DNA of 64,000 nucleotides, taken from positions 1,860,001 to 1,924,000 of the forward strand of contig JAGPYM010000003.1 in NCBI GenBank assembly GCA_020736575.1. Direction: 5' to 3'. The stretch is from Thelonectria olida. Lineage: Eukaryota > Ascomycota > Sordariomycetes > Hypocreales > Nectriaceae. This document shows positions 1 to 12,950 of the stretch, one piece after another. Made by a program: the position numbers and the translations under genes. The notes under the pieces are model-generated. The model worked only from the letters and a program-made list of their open reading frames with translations, searched no databases and had not been told where the DNA came from. Numbering within the stretch: the stretch's first letter is position 1; each line of letters starts with the position of its first letter.

Positions 1-2054
1 GGAAAGAAGCAAAGTTGCACCGTGTTGGGCCGAGTCTTGTCCAGTTTTTCCAATCGAGTGTCGATGACAGGTCGTTCCGGGCCATTCGGTTACCGTTTTC
101 TGTCCAACTCTGACGATTTCCTCTTTTGTCGGCCGGGCCCGGCACCGTTTGAACGGTCCTGGGGATCCAAGGTCCCAAGCAGGCGGCTCTGCTTTGTTGC
201 GCTTCCTACTTTAGGGTGGGGTTATTGGGGCAAATGCAGGCTGTCACGATTCTTGGACGAGTCGAGGTGGGGAATCGGCTGTCACTGCCAGTCTCTCCCG
301 ACAGCTTACATAGTACATGTGTGCTGAGAGCCTTGGCTTGACTTGTTCAAGGGATGGCCTCATGGGGTGGGGAGACATGCAAGGGGAACTCTGGCCGTTG
401 GATCGGACCCGATGGCGAGGCGAGATCTCAACGGCAGGGCCCCGTGTTCTTCCTGCAGGGCGGCGCCGGGCTTGCCTTGAGAGCAAAAGAAGGAAAAAGA
501 AGTCATCGGAATGTCTCTGTCTGACACGTCATGGGTCTCGCCAACTGCTTCGGCCTATGGCAGTCGTCGTGTTTAAAAAATTGGAATGCATCACGAGGAA
601 GACGCGTCGTTGCATCCGTGGAGCTGTTGTCACTTGTTTTTCCTTTCTTTTTTGTATTTTTATGTCTCTCTTTGGGCATGTCTCCGGACGTGTTATTTGC
701 TTTGCGCTGTCCGATGTGAGTCGGAGGTGGACGATACATTTCTTTTTAAGTTGTCCATGTGGTGTGATTGTGTTGCGAAGGATGGAGAATTTTTGCCGTC
801 CATGATGCAGCTGTGTGCATGGGCCGTGTTGTAGGGTAAGTAGTTTTCGAAGTCGGGATCATTGGAGGAATGCAATGCTTTTTGCCTGCCGATCAGGAAC
901 TTTGATCGCCCGTCGTGTATGCAATTTGCATTGGCCTGTATGTTATTGGGTTTTTATCCTCGGATAAAGGTCCATTTCGAGACGCATTCTGATTGATGGC
1001 ATGCAGCCTATTCGTACATACGAAGCAAATGCTGACATGTCATGGATGGGCGGTTCGGCTCGTGAACGGGAAGTTTAATAGCCGACAAAGCTTTTGCACA
1101 GACAAGGCACTCGCATTCCAATCGTGTCATTGATTCCGTGACATTTGGCTGGCCTTTTCTCGTATTTGAAGTTGGTGACGTGTATGACTCTGAATGAGCA
1201 TCCAACGTGGAATGACCGCCCGAAAGCCAAATTCGGCAACCCAAGTTTGCCCACCATCTTCCCACAACCGCGAGGTCTAGGGTATGTGACGCATATGGCC
1301 GGTTCAATTCCGATTTAACAAGTATTCATTCCCAAGATTTTGCTAGGTTTTCCAACGGAACATCATGATCGGGTTGAAAGCATATTCGTGGTGTAGGGTA
1401 GGTCGCGCCCAAAGTGAGGCATGGCAAGCATGTGACGTTGTGGCGTAATATCAATTGATTGGCCGTTAGCCCCACCCCAGCCACCCCAACTTGCCGGCTT
1501 CCCTGCAACCAGCCACTTCAATCAAGGGCCCCCCCCGCTGAAGAAACGACATCATCAGGTCTCTAAGCGTAACGCCAAGTTGCTCCCAACCTCCCAACTT
1601 CGACAAGAAACAGGCCAATTGTCACTGGAGAACGCGTCCTTTCAATTTCGGGAAATTGGATGTGATTGCATACGAAGCATCCAAGAGAGCCAAGGAAAAG
1701 AGGGGAAAAAAAAGAGAGGGAATCCACACCCCCTGGTTTGAGGTCCCTTATATCGTCCCCGCGCTTCCCAGTGGTTCGGTCCGAAATCTTGCATCTTACA
1801 TATTAATCAATCATCCAACTATTCTTGTGTCACTTTCTGACATCTCGAGTCCGTCCCTTGAATACTTACCTCTTTGTTTGTTTTGCTAGCTCACTCGAGG
1901 AATTTTTACAATTTGTTTATATTGCGTTCCTCAGTCTTCGGCCAACATATTCAAACTCACACTCCCTTTCCTCCCCTTTCACCTCCTTGCCTTGCTGCAT
2001 ACCAACCTCGACTCGACCATCTCCCATTCCGAAACCCAACACAAACCTCCCGCC
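1..2054. other. Intergenic region and promoter of the Crh gene
   Basis: No convincing gene is seen. Short open frames on both strands lack family-like sequence and splice structure. The last 400 bases become rich in C and T, with a TATA-like element near 1747-1754, which fits the promoter and 5' leader of the downstream cell-wall gene. Confidence 0.6.
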
Positions 2055-3237
2055 ATGAGATGGTCATCACTCCCTTCGGCTCTTGTGGCCTCAGCTGCCC
2101 TCCTGGCGCACACAGTCTCAGCTCAGACGTGGAGCAGCTGCAATCCTCTAACAAGCAGTAAGTCTTCTATCCGCTGCGACACAAAGTCAATTGAAAGAGC
2201 CAGCTAGCTAACACGCGACTCCTCCAGCCTCATGTCCCGCCGACACCGCCCTCGGAATGAGCATCAACATTGATTTCCGAAAAGGCGAAGTCAATTCGTT
2301 TGCCGCATCCGGCTCGCCCACCTACGAAGACGACGGCGTCAAGTTCACAGTCTCCCAGAGCGGCGACGCACCCCAACTCGCCTCGCTCTTCTACATCATG
2401 TTTGGCAAGGTGGAAATCACGCTCAAGGCGGCTCCAGGCGCCGGCATCGTCTCATCTTTCGTCCTCCAGTCCGACGACCTCGACGAGATCGACATGGAGT
2501 GGCTGGGCGCCGAGCCCAACCAGATGCAGTCCAACTACTTCGGCAAGGGCCAGACCACGACGTACAACCGGGGACAGTTCCACGACGTCTCCAACACTCA
2601 GTCCGAGTTCATCACCTACACTGTCGACTGGACCCAGGACCGCATCGTGTGGCTGGTTGGCGGCACTGCCGTCCGCACCCTGGCCTACGACGACGCCGAG
2701 GACGGCCAATACCCGCAAACGCCCATGCAGGTCAAGTTTGGCGCCTGGTCCGGCGGCGACTCGAGCAACTCGGCCGGAACCATCAAGTGGGCAGAGGGCC
2801 CGACCGACTACACCCAAGGCCCCTTCTCCATGATGGTCCAGAGCATCGTCATCACCGATTATTCTACCGGCAGCAAGTACAAGTACACCGACACCTCTGG
2901 GTCGTGGCAGTCCATCGAGGCTGTTGATGGCGAGGTCAACGGCAACGCAGACGGCAACTCTGTGACGGTGACGGCCACGGCTGTTGGCACGACTGCCACC
3001 GCCAATGTCCCTGTCGGCATCGTCAAGGACGACAGCTCAGCCACCTCGACACAAACCGGCTGGCCCTGGGTAGCCACGGCCTCGGCCTCGACGGGCGCCA
3101 TCCCCAGCGGCTGGACCATGAACTCGGAGGGCAAGATCGTCCCCATCAGCGCTGCCGGCTCACTGCAGGCCACGCACTCGCTGCTCGTCTTGGCCCCCCT
3201 GCTGGCGGGTGTCATGGCCTTTGCGGGCAGACTCTAA
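2055..3237 (+). CDS. Crh-type GPI-anchored cell-wall transglycosylase (GH16)
   Basis: The 370-residue product has a signal peptide (about residues 1-23, ending TVSA) and a glycoside hydrolase family 16 domain. The catalytic signature DEIDMEWLG lies at about residues 120-128, with E121 and E125 as expected nucleophile and acid/base. A Ser/Thr/Ala-rich stalk and a hydrophobic tail (about 347-370) fit a GPI-anchor signal. Crh enzymes link chitin to beta-glucan in the fungal wall. There are two exons, 2055-2157 and 2228-3237, split by a 70-bp GTAAGT...CAG intron that keeps frame. The first ATG precedes the signal peptide directly. No chitin-binding module is seen before the GH16 domain, so it is closer to Crh1 than to Utr2/Crh2. 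The family is certain; the exact paralogue is not. Confidence 0.93.
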
Positions 3238-4105
3238 GCAAAGAGTCGTTTTACCACTGTTTATTATTGTATATGATGCGGAAGCGCTTTGACGCTTATG
3301 AACGGACATAATGTTGAAGGACGATACATGTAAGTAATGGCTTATGGGGTGGTTTTGCATACTATATAGAGATGGACGCAATTTTCTTGCATGGGCGGCG
3401 TTTTTGGCATCACAGCACCCTGCATTTAGAGCATGGATTTCCTGGCAGCGACGGCGTTTTTGGGATACGATGAAGACTTGCAGGTCGAATATATAGATCT
3501 GGCTGGATAGACGTGTTTGAATAGTTACTGAACGCCGGCAGAGCAGACACGAAATGAAATATCTTGATAAAATGAGTTCTTGTTACTCGAAACGATCAGC
3601 TCTGTCCCTTGTTATAATCCATTGCCATGTCACTTATTCATTCATTCTTTGCAAGAAATATCTCAATTCCTAAGTTTGTGTGAAGCAAGTCTTATCTAAC
3701 AAGACACCAGGCCCTCTGGCAACCCCTTTTCCCCCAGCTCAGCGCCTCACCCATTCCACGCTTGAAATTGTCTTGGATAATACCATCTTGTGCGTGGCGC
3801 TGTTTTCGTAAGAGATGTGTGTGCCGCCCTCCGACCGTTCGTGACCCGTCTAGTCCGCTGCGCCTCGAAGTCATGAATCCAAGGCCCCTCCGCCTCCAAC
3901 ATGGACCGCCGTATGCATGCGAATGCATTGTTGCCTGGCTCTCCGCTCTGCCGATGTAAAAATATGACGACTGTATAAGTGACTACTAGTCTTACAAACC
4001 AAAAAAAAAAAAGGGGAAAAAGTTGCAAAGCAATCAAGAAAGGAAGCTTGCTGCTCAAATCGAGCACAGAGCGCAAGACACCAAAAATCAAAACCAGAAA
4101 CTTAT
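3238..4105. other. Convergent 3' intergenic region
   Basis: This is the 3' flank shared by the Crh gene (+) and topoisomerase I (-). It holds short A-rich tracts (for example near 4001-4020) suited to poly(A) signals. No gene or RNA was recognised. Confidence 0.5.
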
Positions 4106-7100
4106 TTAAAAGGTCCAGTCGTCGGCATCCTCGACGGACTTGATTGCCCATCGGAATTTGTCTCGAAGAGTCTTGGAGAAAAACTTTTCGATCGGCACGT
4201 CAAACTTCCGAGCAAAGACGACCGTCAGGCGAGGATCGATGTAGTTCTGGGTAAACATATTAGCTGGCTGTCTGGCAGGGAAACAGCATCAGGGGTACTC
4301 ACGAGCTTGGAAGTGCCCAAAGCGACTTCCTTGTTGCCATCACGGTCCTCAGCCTGTAATTCCAATGTCTTGATGCGATCGTCAAGCTTGTCAATGGCCG
4401 TCAAGCACTTCTCAACCGAGGGACCTCGACCTTCAGCCAGGACCTTCTTCGTCTTGTTCTCCTTTTTGAACTTGGCCTCAAGCTCCTTGACAGCCAGAAG
4501 TCGCTCCTTGAGTTCCTTCTGGGGAAGCACCTTCTCCTTGTTCTCCTTGAGTTTCTCGTTGTCCTTCTCAAACTTCTTGTTGATCTTGGTTCGCAGTTCC
4601 TCGGCCAGGAACTGCTGGTGTTCCAGAATCCACGCCTCGTCGAGATCCTCGTCTAGCTCGAACCAAGCAGCACCCTTCTTCTTCTTATACGTAGGCTCAA
4701 GGTCTAGGATCATCTTTTTCGTTCGCCACTTCTGGTATCGTAGGCCTTTGACCTGGACAAATGTTAGTCATGATCCCTTAGTAAGTAACATCACACATAC
4801 CCTGTCACCCATCTTTTGCATCTGCTGCTCATGGCTAGCACCCACAGTTCGCTTGTGGTTACAGAGAATGGCGACTTTGCGATTGCAGTCGTTGTAAAGC
4901 TTGACCTTCTCCGCAATGGTGCCGCGGGACCGTGGATCCTTGCCGAGTTCCTTGAGTAGCTCTGACATGGTGTAAGAGGCATTGTAAGTACGGAAGACCT
5001 TGGCCGTCAATCCTGGCATGCAGTTGGTCAAGTGCTTGTTCAGCTGAGACGTCTGCGAACATGGTTAGTCATACGCGGGCGGCAAACGCTTCTGCTTTAC
5101 TTACAGTTAGGCGGTCAAACAAGTCATCACCGGTAGTCTTGGGGGCCTTCTTGAAGAGTTTCAAGTTCTTGAAGACCTGAGGTTCGACTTCGGCAGTCTC
5201 GTTGTATCTGATACTGTCCTTACCCAAAAAGTCAAAGGTGACCTTGTTGGGAGGTTCGAGGGTGATGTGCTCGTACTTCAGCGAGCAACAGCCCACAGTG
5301 TCTGCTTCGTTCTCAGTATCCTTTTCGTTTCCAGCTCTCAAAGCAAGCTTATCAATGAGGAACATGGCCGTTGCTCGTTGACGATCCGCCATCACCTCGC
5401 TTTTAAGATCCTTGGTATAATCCTTGCGAATCCTTCCGATGTGCTTCTTCAGCTCTCGGGCTTTTTCAAACTTCTTGTAATCGCTCTGTCCCTTGATATC
5501 ACTGGCAGCCCCGAGCATCACGTACTTGTAAGCACCGTTGATGTTCTCTTGCCACATGGCAAGCCATGTTGCCTTCTGGTCGTGCTGAACTGCCTTCCAC
5601 TTGTGCCCAGCTGGAGGGGTTGGTACCTTCGCATCCTTTCCGATGTTGATGGTGATGTGTTCCGGGTAGACTCGCTTTTTGATTTTGCCAGTCTTGGGAT
5701 GTTCACCGCGGCCACGGAACAAACTTGGGGGTTCAACTCGGAAGTTGCCAACTTTCTGCTTCCTTCCATCCCACATGCAGTGGAGGTAGGGTGCTTCAAG
5801 GGCATCCCTCTTAGCCTTGGCTGCCTCCTTCTCCTCCTTCGTCATGTTCTTGGTCTTGGTGGCCTCGGTCTTGGCTGTCCAGTACTCATGGATGTCCGTG
5901 AAGTCACACTTGTCGAGGCTCTTGATTGCAACCTTGTTACCATTGGAGTCCACAGCCCCGCCGGACTGCTTCACGAAATCAGAGAAGTCGGTAAAGAAAT
6001 TGCTGCGGAATACAGAGTTTTCCAGATGATGAGCGGAGCCCTGGGTCATCATGGCGACCCAGAAAGTAGCAGCTTCTTCGGCCTCGGAAGGGAGGATGAC
6101 TGGTGTTCCGTCGTATTTCAACTTGATGTGTTTGGGAAGAGGCTCATACTCGGGCGCGAACAGGACACCGTTGTGCTCGAGAGTCTGCCACTTGATGCTG
6201 TCGTCCTGAGGCTTCGGAGCATTCCACCAGGCAAACTCCTCCTCCTCCTCTTCTTCGCTCGCCTTGGATTTCGCCTTCTTGGCATCCTTCATAGCAGCAG
6301 CATTCATACCCTTTTTGGCAGCAGTGGCCGACTTGGCTGACCTGCCCTTCTTGGCGATAGGGGCGTCAGAATCGGATTCTTCCTTTTTGACGCCGTTCGA
6401 TTTCCGTTTCGCAGAGGCTCCGTTCGACTGACGTTTTGTGGAGGAAGTCCGGGCTAGAGGGACATCATCGTCGGACTCGTCTTTGATGGATTTCCGAGGA
6501 GCAGCCTTCTTCTTCGGCTTTGCAAGCCTGGCTAGAGGCTTGTCGTCGTCCGAGGACTCATCTTCGTCGTGCTTGGGCGGAGGCCTTTGCTTTCTACCTT
6601 TGCTGATGGGCTCATCGTCCGAGTCTGATGTAGCTGCTTTGTTGCTCTGTCGTTGACGTTTTGCCTGCAATACATGGTCAGCTTGAATTGGCCCCACCGC
6701 AATTTTTTCTCCTTGGGTTGGGACGGATCACGAACCAGAGGAGCCCCATCGTCACTGTCAGAGCCATCCTTATAGCTGATTTGGGTGATGGAGGTACGCG
6801 ACTTGCGCTTGTTTGCGCCGTTGGAGGTAGGCGCGTCGATGTCCATGTCGTCGTCAACTGGTCTGTTGCGCCCGTTCTTGAGGCTGGCGCGACCTGAAGC
6901 CCTGTCGCTTGCGTGGGAGATCTTGGAGGCAGAATCTGTGAAGAGGCAAAGCAAAGACTTTATTAGTACCTGAGGCTATGCGCTGGGTGAGGAGCGGAGG
7001 CGAGTAGCTTCTTGAGAAAACTTAAAGTGCTAACAATGAAGAACGTTGAAAGAACACCCTAAAGGTCGTCGAGAAGCACGTAAAAAAGGAAAAAAATGCG

Positions 7101-7161
7101 ACTTACGGTTGCCGTTGGCTCTGGCAAGAGGACGGTCGTCGTCGGAGCTGTCAGAACTCAT
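4106..7161 (-). CDS. top1: DNA topoisomerase I (type IB)
   Basis: Six exons (7161-7107, 6935-6736, 6664-5105, 5052-4801, 4752-4303, 4246-4106) give 885 residues. The N-terminal third is charged and disordered, with repeated acidic PLAR/PLAK/PIAK motifs and lysine-rich nuclear signals. The core follows ([30 protein letters not shown] and [20 protein letters not shown] segments), then a lysine-rich linker and the C-terminal domain. The active-site signature SKLNYIDPR puts the catalytic tyrosine at about Y841, and the last intron falls between L839 and N840. The enzyme relaxes supercoils by transient 3'-phosphotyrosyl nicks during replication and transcription. The second intron uses a GTTCGT donor; this restores the PLA-K motif and keeps frame. 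It is divergent from atp3 across about 830 bp. Confidence 0.96.
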
Positions 7162-7992
7162 GTTTGTCGAGTTGGGTCGGGTTGAACGCCGTGCGTGCTG
7201 CGGCCGGCCGCCGGACGAAGACTATGAGGTAGGGGACTAGGATGCGAACGATCGAGGTAGTTGATCAAGGAGTGCTTCGTGAAGCGCGATTCGAAGTAGG
7301 AAACGGGTAGAAAAAGAGGATTTGCCGTGTTTGACGCCCCCTCAACGCCAGTGTGAGCAGATGAAGGGGAGAAGGAGTCAGAGTTGAGAGAGAAACGAAG
7401 AGTGAAGAAGTAAAGGAATCCGAAAGAAGAGGGCGTCGGCGTGTTTCTACTGTAGGCGGCGGGCTCGCTTCCCGGGGAAAAGCACCTAACCTTGGCTGTC
7501 GTGCCTTCCTTTGTGCTGGTTGGCCTGTGTAGGTACGTATCCGCTAACTTTTGCTGGCTTTGCCTCGCTGGGGCTTAGCGTCATTATCGCTGCAGAGCCT
7601 TTCCTTAGGTAAGGTAACATAAGGCAGGCCAGGCCAGGCCAGGTTTGAGGCTTTCTGTTGACGACTCGGCACACCGCATCTGAGTGGTGGAGGACTCGGC
7701 TGACCTAAGCAGGCATGTATCCATTCCCAGGACCCCCGTGCCCCACCAGCGTCCATGCCGTCACGTCTACCTCAGGTTCCGGTCTGAAGGCGCCCAGTCA
7801 CGTGATGCGACATCAGTTTTTGGCCTAGGCCGCTAATTTACCGGGAAAATAGCGACGAGAACAAAACGTAGGTCCCCAATACACCTCATCCCGACCTTAC
7901 ACGACCGATTTCCCCATCAATTGATCCGACGATCGCGATCAATTGGGCCACCGTTGGCAGAGGCTCGATTCCGTTACATATCCGCCCTCACG
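7162..7992. promoter_or_regulatory. Divergent promoter region between top1 and atp3
   Basis: The 831 bp lie between two divergent start codons and should hold both promoters. A short direct repeat of GGCCA units (7628-7642), CCAAT-type boxes on either strand near 7941-7950 and C/T-rich leaders are visible. No specific factor site is assigned. Confidence 0.5.
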
Positions 7993-9218
7993 ATGCTGTC
8001 ACGAACGGCCAGACCGGCTCTCCGAGCTGCCGCCGCAGCTCAGTCTCGGTAAGTCACCCTCGGACTCCGGAAACCCCAAGATTTTGTTGCCGAAGGAGCT
8101 ACGGAAGCTGGTCGGACAGCCATAAAAAATGCCCACCACCGACAATCAGCGCATCGAGTCTCGCTCAATTCGACCATGGATATGCCAATTGGCAATGCAA
8201 TAATCGCTGGAACGTCTTTGCTGATGTCACTCCCTCCCCTCACAGAGCTGCCGTTGCCGGCCCCGGAACCGCCGCCACCTATGCCACCCTTCGCGAGATT
8301 GAGGGCCGCCTCAAGTCCATCCGCAACATCGAGAAGATCACCAACACCATGAAGATCGTCGCATCCACCAAGCTCACCCGTGCCACCCGTGCCATGAACG
8401 ACTCCCGCACCTACGGCCAGACTTCTAACGAGGTCTACGAGTCCGCTGAGACCAAGGCCCTCGAGGCTGAGGACAAGAAGACTCTCATCGTCGTCTGCTC
8501 GTCCGACAAGGGCCTTTGCGGTGGTATTCACTCCAGTCTGAGCCGACGTGTTCGTGCCATGGCTGCCTCTGAGCCTCCCTTTGACCTCGTTATCATTGGC
8601 GAGAAGGCTAAGGCTCAGCTCGGCCGAACCAACGGCTCCGCCATCCAGCTGAGCTTTGCTGGTATTGGCAAGGACGTCCCTAGCTTCGCCGATGCCCAGG
8701 CTATCGCCGACCAGATCGTTCAGCTTCCTACCGAGTACAGCGACATCAAGATCCTCTACAACAGGTTCGTCAACGCCACAAGCTACGAGGCTGAACTCAT
8801 TGAGGCATTTTCCGAGGAGGCTATCACCCAGTCCCGTGAGTATAATTGTAATTAAATGGGTCGGACATGTAATTCTGACAAGGATTTTGCCTTTTAGCCA
8901 ACTTCTCTGCTTTTGAGGTCGACGAGGAGGTTCTTGGCAACATGCGCGAGTATGGTCTTGCTAACTCCCTCTACTGGGCTCTGGCCGAGGGCCACGCCTG
9001 CGAGCAGTCTGCCCGACGAAACGCTATGGATGTAAGTGGCATCCCTGAACAAATTGTGCCTTACGCGACGTTACTGATAATTCCCGCAGAACGCTTCCAA
9101 GAACGCCGGCGAGATGATCAACAAGTACCAGATTCTGTTCAACCGTACCCGACAGGCCGTCATTACCGGAGAACTGGTCGAGATTATTACTGGTGCTACT
9201 GCCTCGGAGGACATGTAA
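7993..9218 (+). CDS. atp3: Mitochondrial ATP synthase gamma subunit
   Basis: Four exons (7993-8048, 8246-8835, 8898-9031, 9090-9218) encode 302 residues. The first about 30 residues are rich in Arg, Ala and Ser and form a mitochondrial presequence. The mature part begins [19 protein letters not shown], the classic F1 gamma N-terminal helix (KSI-NI-KIT), and continues with [17 protein letters not shown] and the C-terminal signature around [16 protein letters not shown]. Gamma is the central rotor stalk that couples proton flow through Fo to catalysis in F1 on the matrix side of the inner membrane. The length matches the fungal family. The first intron (197 bp) separates most of the presequence from the mature protein. 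Confidence 0.97.
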
Positions 9219-9630
9219 ACAGCGGAGGTGCAAGCCGGGGTCTGACGCTTCCTTTTGTATCAACACCATCGACCATAAAAGTCATGGTTCCCCAAGTGTA
9301 TCAAAGCCTTCAATAAATTCCTTAGTACCCCACAGCACAGATCGCGATATCTGTCTCACAATTGATCGACTGCTCTTGAGTTGAATCAGGTTGAAAGGTG
9401 AATCGCATTTTCTTTGACAACAATATGCACTACCTATGCCCCTCGGACCGTTGCTACCTAGTATAGAGGCTCAAAATCCCTCAAGCTCCGAACACCGGAC
9501 ACACCCAAACATGCCTCTTGCCCATGAATGCTGCCAAACCCCAGAATTCCCACTTCAAGAAACAAACCAAAGAACCAATGATTTGCGCCGTCCATGATTC
9601 GAATGCTATTGTATAGTAGAGAGACAAAAC
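9219..9630. other. Convergent intergenic region
   Basis: These 412 bp are the 3' flanks of atp3 (+) and the LSD1-like gene (-). An AATAAA-like element lies near 9312. Nothing else was seen. Confidence 0.5.
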
Positions 9631-12600
9631 CTAAAACTCCATATCGCTGTGATGCTCAGCATAACTAACATTCCTCGTCCTCCGAGACTTTTGCGATGAA
9701 AGACGAGTCAACTCCCCTGGTTTCGAAACGTTGGGATGATCTTTTTCGTAAGCTGCTCTGAGTGCAATTGCATCCCGATCCCATTTCTCTGCTGCTTCGT
9801 TGAAAGCTTGCACGGTGTCAGCGTAACCGCGCTTCTGTTCCGCTGCCTGTTCCTCAAACGGCCTCCGTTCCTCCGCGGAAGCTTCTTTCCACATCTTGGA
9901 GGTCATGATGCGGACTTCGTTGGGCACGGCACGACCGCCCCGACCGGGTTTGCGGGTCTCCTCACATCGCTTGCGAGCCGCGTCAAAGTAGGTCCTGCTG
10001 TAGAGGAGATATGCATTGCCTGCAACCTTACCCGGACGAACCGGCCGCTCTCCAAGCTTTGACTCGATGTGGTTTGATACTTCAAGTTCGTAGGCACGAA
10101 GGCGGGATTGTGTTTGATCTTTTGCGGGCTCCTTGCGTTTTCTTAAGAGCAACGAATCCCTGGGTAGGATTAGAGGTGTCGGGACCTCAATGGGCCCAAT
10201 CATTGTCTCTAGGATCTCCGAGGCGGCTCTCAAGCCAGAGAGATAGGCACCGTGGACTGTTGCCGGATGAGTACCGATTGTGTGTTCTCCGGCAAAGAAC
10301 AAGTTGCCAACTGGACGAGCCATCACGTCGTAATCGTCTGGCCGCATGCCTGGAGCTGCCGACGAGTAGCTTCCTCTGGCGAATCGATCCGAACCCCATC
10401 TAGTAACGATCGCTTCCACAGGATTTGGAACGCGTGCCCCAAAGACGTTTCGAAGCACCCCTGTAGCTTCGGCTATGAGGCCGTCATTGCTCGAGTGCTC
10501 TGTTTCAAAGCCGGCATCACCAGCCATCAGAGCAATCAAGCATGGTAAGCCTGTTGTGTTTGATACATTGAACCACTGAAAAAAGCGTCCTCGGTTCGCC
10601 TCATAGTCTTTCTGTGAAGTGCTGTGACGGTTCTGCGCTTCTCTAAGCACTCCAAAGATGTCCCTGTCTGGATCCCAGAACACCTTATTGTACACAAGCA
10701 CCACCTTGTTTAGGATGCCAAATCCGAGTCGCTCAATCACATCTGTTTTCCACGAAGGAAGTGGTGGTTCGAAAGTTATGCTGTTTTGCTTCAAAACCCC
10801 CAGTGGAATTGTGCACACAACGGCGTCTGCATCTACTACTGATCCGTCATCACACTCGATAGTGGCGGATCCGAGAGTATCCTCACCATGATATGATATG
10901 CTCTTGACTGGGAACTTGGTCTTGAGGTCCAATGAGGTTGGACATTGAGCCAAACCACGAGCCACGCTCTGATAACCACCAACGACCATCGTGTGACTTC
11001 CTTCCCATTCGTTACCAGCATCAATGTCCCACAGCCCGAGGCTCAGATTGTGCAAGTTTGTGGCGTTGCTATACTCCAGATTGGCAATGTGCCAATTAAT
11101 AAGACGGTAGTCTTGTGCGTTTAAGTCGACGAGGTCCTTGTATTGGGTAATTGCAGAGTCCAATACAGATCCGAGCGTTGCATCCTCTCCATTAACCGCG
11201 TCAGTCAGATCAATGTTCTTGTCCTCTGCAGATTGTTCTCTCAGTGTCCAACCCATTGATTTCGCCTTCGCCGAAGCCTTCATCTTAGCAGGTGTTCCAA
11301 GTTCGTTGTGCACCCGGCCAGTTAACTTATCGGACGATACGGGAATCAGGTCGATTTTCTCCGGCGCTTTCTGCCCAGTGGTAGAGGAAGCACTCGGCAA
11401 GGCGGCGGCTGCCTCTTCTGCCTGGATGAGCGTCTTATTGCCCTCTCCAGGACTGTCTCGTCCTTCCTCAAGGAGAAACCGGTTGCCTTCGACAAGTTTA
11501 GGCAATGGAAACTTGTGCTTGTACTCGCTCACACGGTCCAAGCAGTCATTGTAGAGCTTCTCCACAAGCTGATCTCGGACAGGGTCCACAGGCCTTCCAT
11601 TACTGTCGTAGATTGTAGTATCTGGTGTGAGAGGATGGTAGGTTAAGCACAGCTGGCCACGAAGAAGAATATTCATGGGATTGCCCCGGTCAAATCCTGT
11701 GATGATCATGCCACCCATCTCTGCCGTGTGCCGCTTACCCGTAAATGCTGGCATCAATTCGTCAGGTTTGGTTTTAAATTCGCGGGAGTAGACGCGGCCT
11801 CCGACACGACTTCTTCCCTCAAGCACCACGACACGCGGGGGTTCTTCACCGCGCTCATAGAACCTGTCGGCGTATTGCTCAAACAGTCCCTCAAGTTGTC
11901 TTGCACACCCCAACCCCGAGAGACCCGCCCCGATGACGGCAATGGTCTTTTGGCGTTTAATCATGGGGATACCTTTGTCGTCAAACTCGGGGTTAGGAAC
12001 CTGGACACAGCCATAGTTGATGTATCCACGACGCACAAGCCAGTCGTAACAGACACTCGCTGCATCGAACCAGCGGGCGTTCGCACAACCGACTGCTTCT
12101 AGCCGGGTTATACCAACCCAAGGCTGCCTTAACCACAGGCGTAATATGCCGTTTCTGATATTTAAGTAGGTTGTAACTTGGGCGTGAGAAATATGATGGC
12201 GTAGCAGATGGTATTCTTCTTGGTGTAGTGCATATGGATTTAGACGAGACGACTCGGCCGCCATTATACACTCGCTGGCATACTTGTAAGATGAAATATC
12301 GGTTGGAATAGACGACTTTGACTGAATGTTGAAGGTGTATCGTTCGGCATCGTCGTGAGGAGGTGATTGTCGAAGGGTCGGAGGCGGCTCCTCATTCAAT
12401 TGGCCTCCATGGTCTCCCGTCCCGACAGGGGTGGTAGCCTCGCTCGAAATGGATGACAAGGTGAAGGGACACTCGGAGAGTTCAGTTGACGACGTTACGG
12501 AGCCAGCGGGCCCATTGACAGTGGCAGTATTCAACAATGCTGGATCATCGGCTTGAGAGCCGTCTTGTCTAATCGAAATTTAGCTCGCTAATCAGGTAAA

Positions 12601-12950
12601 ATGACAAATCAAGTTGAGAATATGCAGGAAATGAACTCATATAAGGCCACTTACTCGACATGGACATTGATGCTCATCAAGTCATCAGACTCGTGAGGGC
12701 TAACAGCGTCCAAACCCATGGTCTCAGTCCACACAATTATCTCCGGTGCAGCCTCTGGCGTATGCTCTGTCGAGGTCTGTTGCGATTGGATCGAGGATAA
12801 TATATCAGGAGTGGCTGGTGGAGATATTCGGCCCCGAATCCCGGATGTGAACCTTGTCGACGAGAGTGAGTCAAAGATTTCTTTGTCGCCAAGGCTCCTT
12901 TTCCCTAGAGCAGAACCCGTCTTGCGAGAATCTCTGAAGCCTGGCCCCAT
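9631..12950 (-). CDS. kdm1: LSD1/KDM1-type histone demethylase with SWIRM, amine oxidase and HMG-box domains
   Basis: Two exons (12950-12655 and 12568-9631) give 1077 residues. After a disordered N-terminus comes a SWIRM domain (about 196-287), then a flavin-binding amine oxidase domain opening with AVIGAGLSGLG (about 307-318). The GILNKVVL segment holds the flavin-contacting lysine of LSD1 enzymes, and the domain closes with NLFFAGEHTIGTHPATVHGA. A C-terminal HMG box (about 930-1010, PGKVAGNAYLLYSRTYFDAA) follows. No Tower insertion is evident, so CoREST-type binding may be replaced by the HMG box. The family oxidatively removes mono- and dimethyl groups from histone H3. The start is the first ATG after an in-frame stop; a further 5' exon is not excluded. 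Confidence 0.9.

Noticed and set aside
5267..6340. A 357-codon open frame on the plus strand opposite topoisomerase I
   Set aside because: It lies antisense to the conserved top1 exon 3, has no recognisable domain, and is a by-product of that gene's codon bias.
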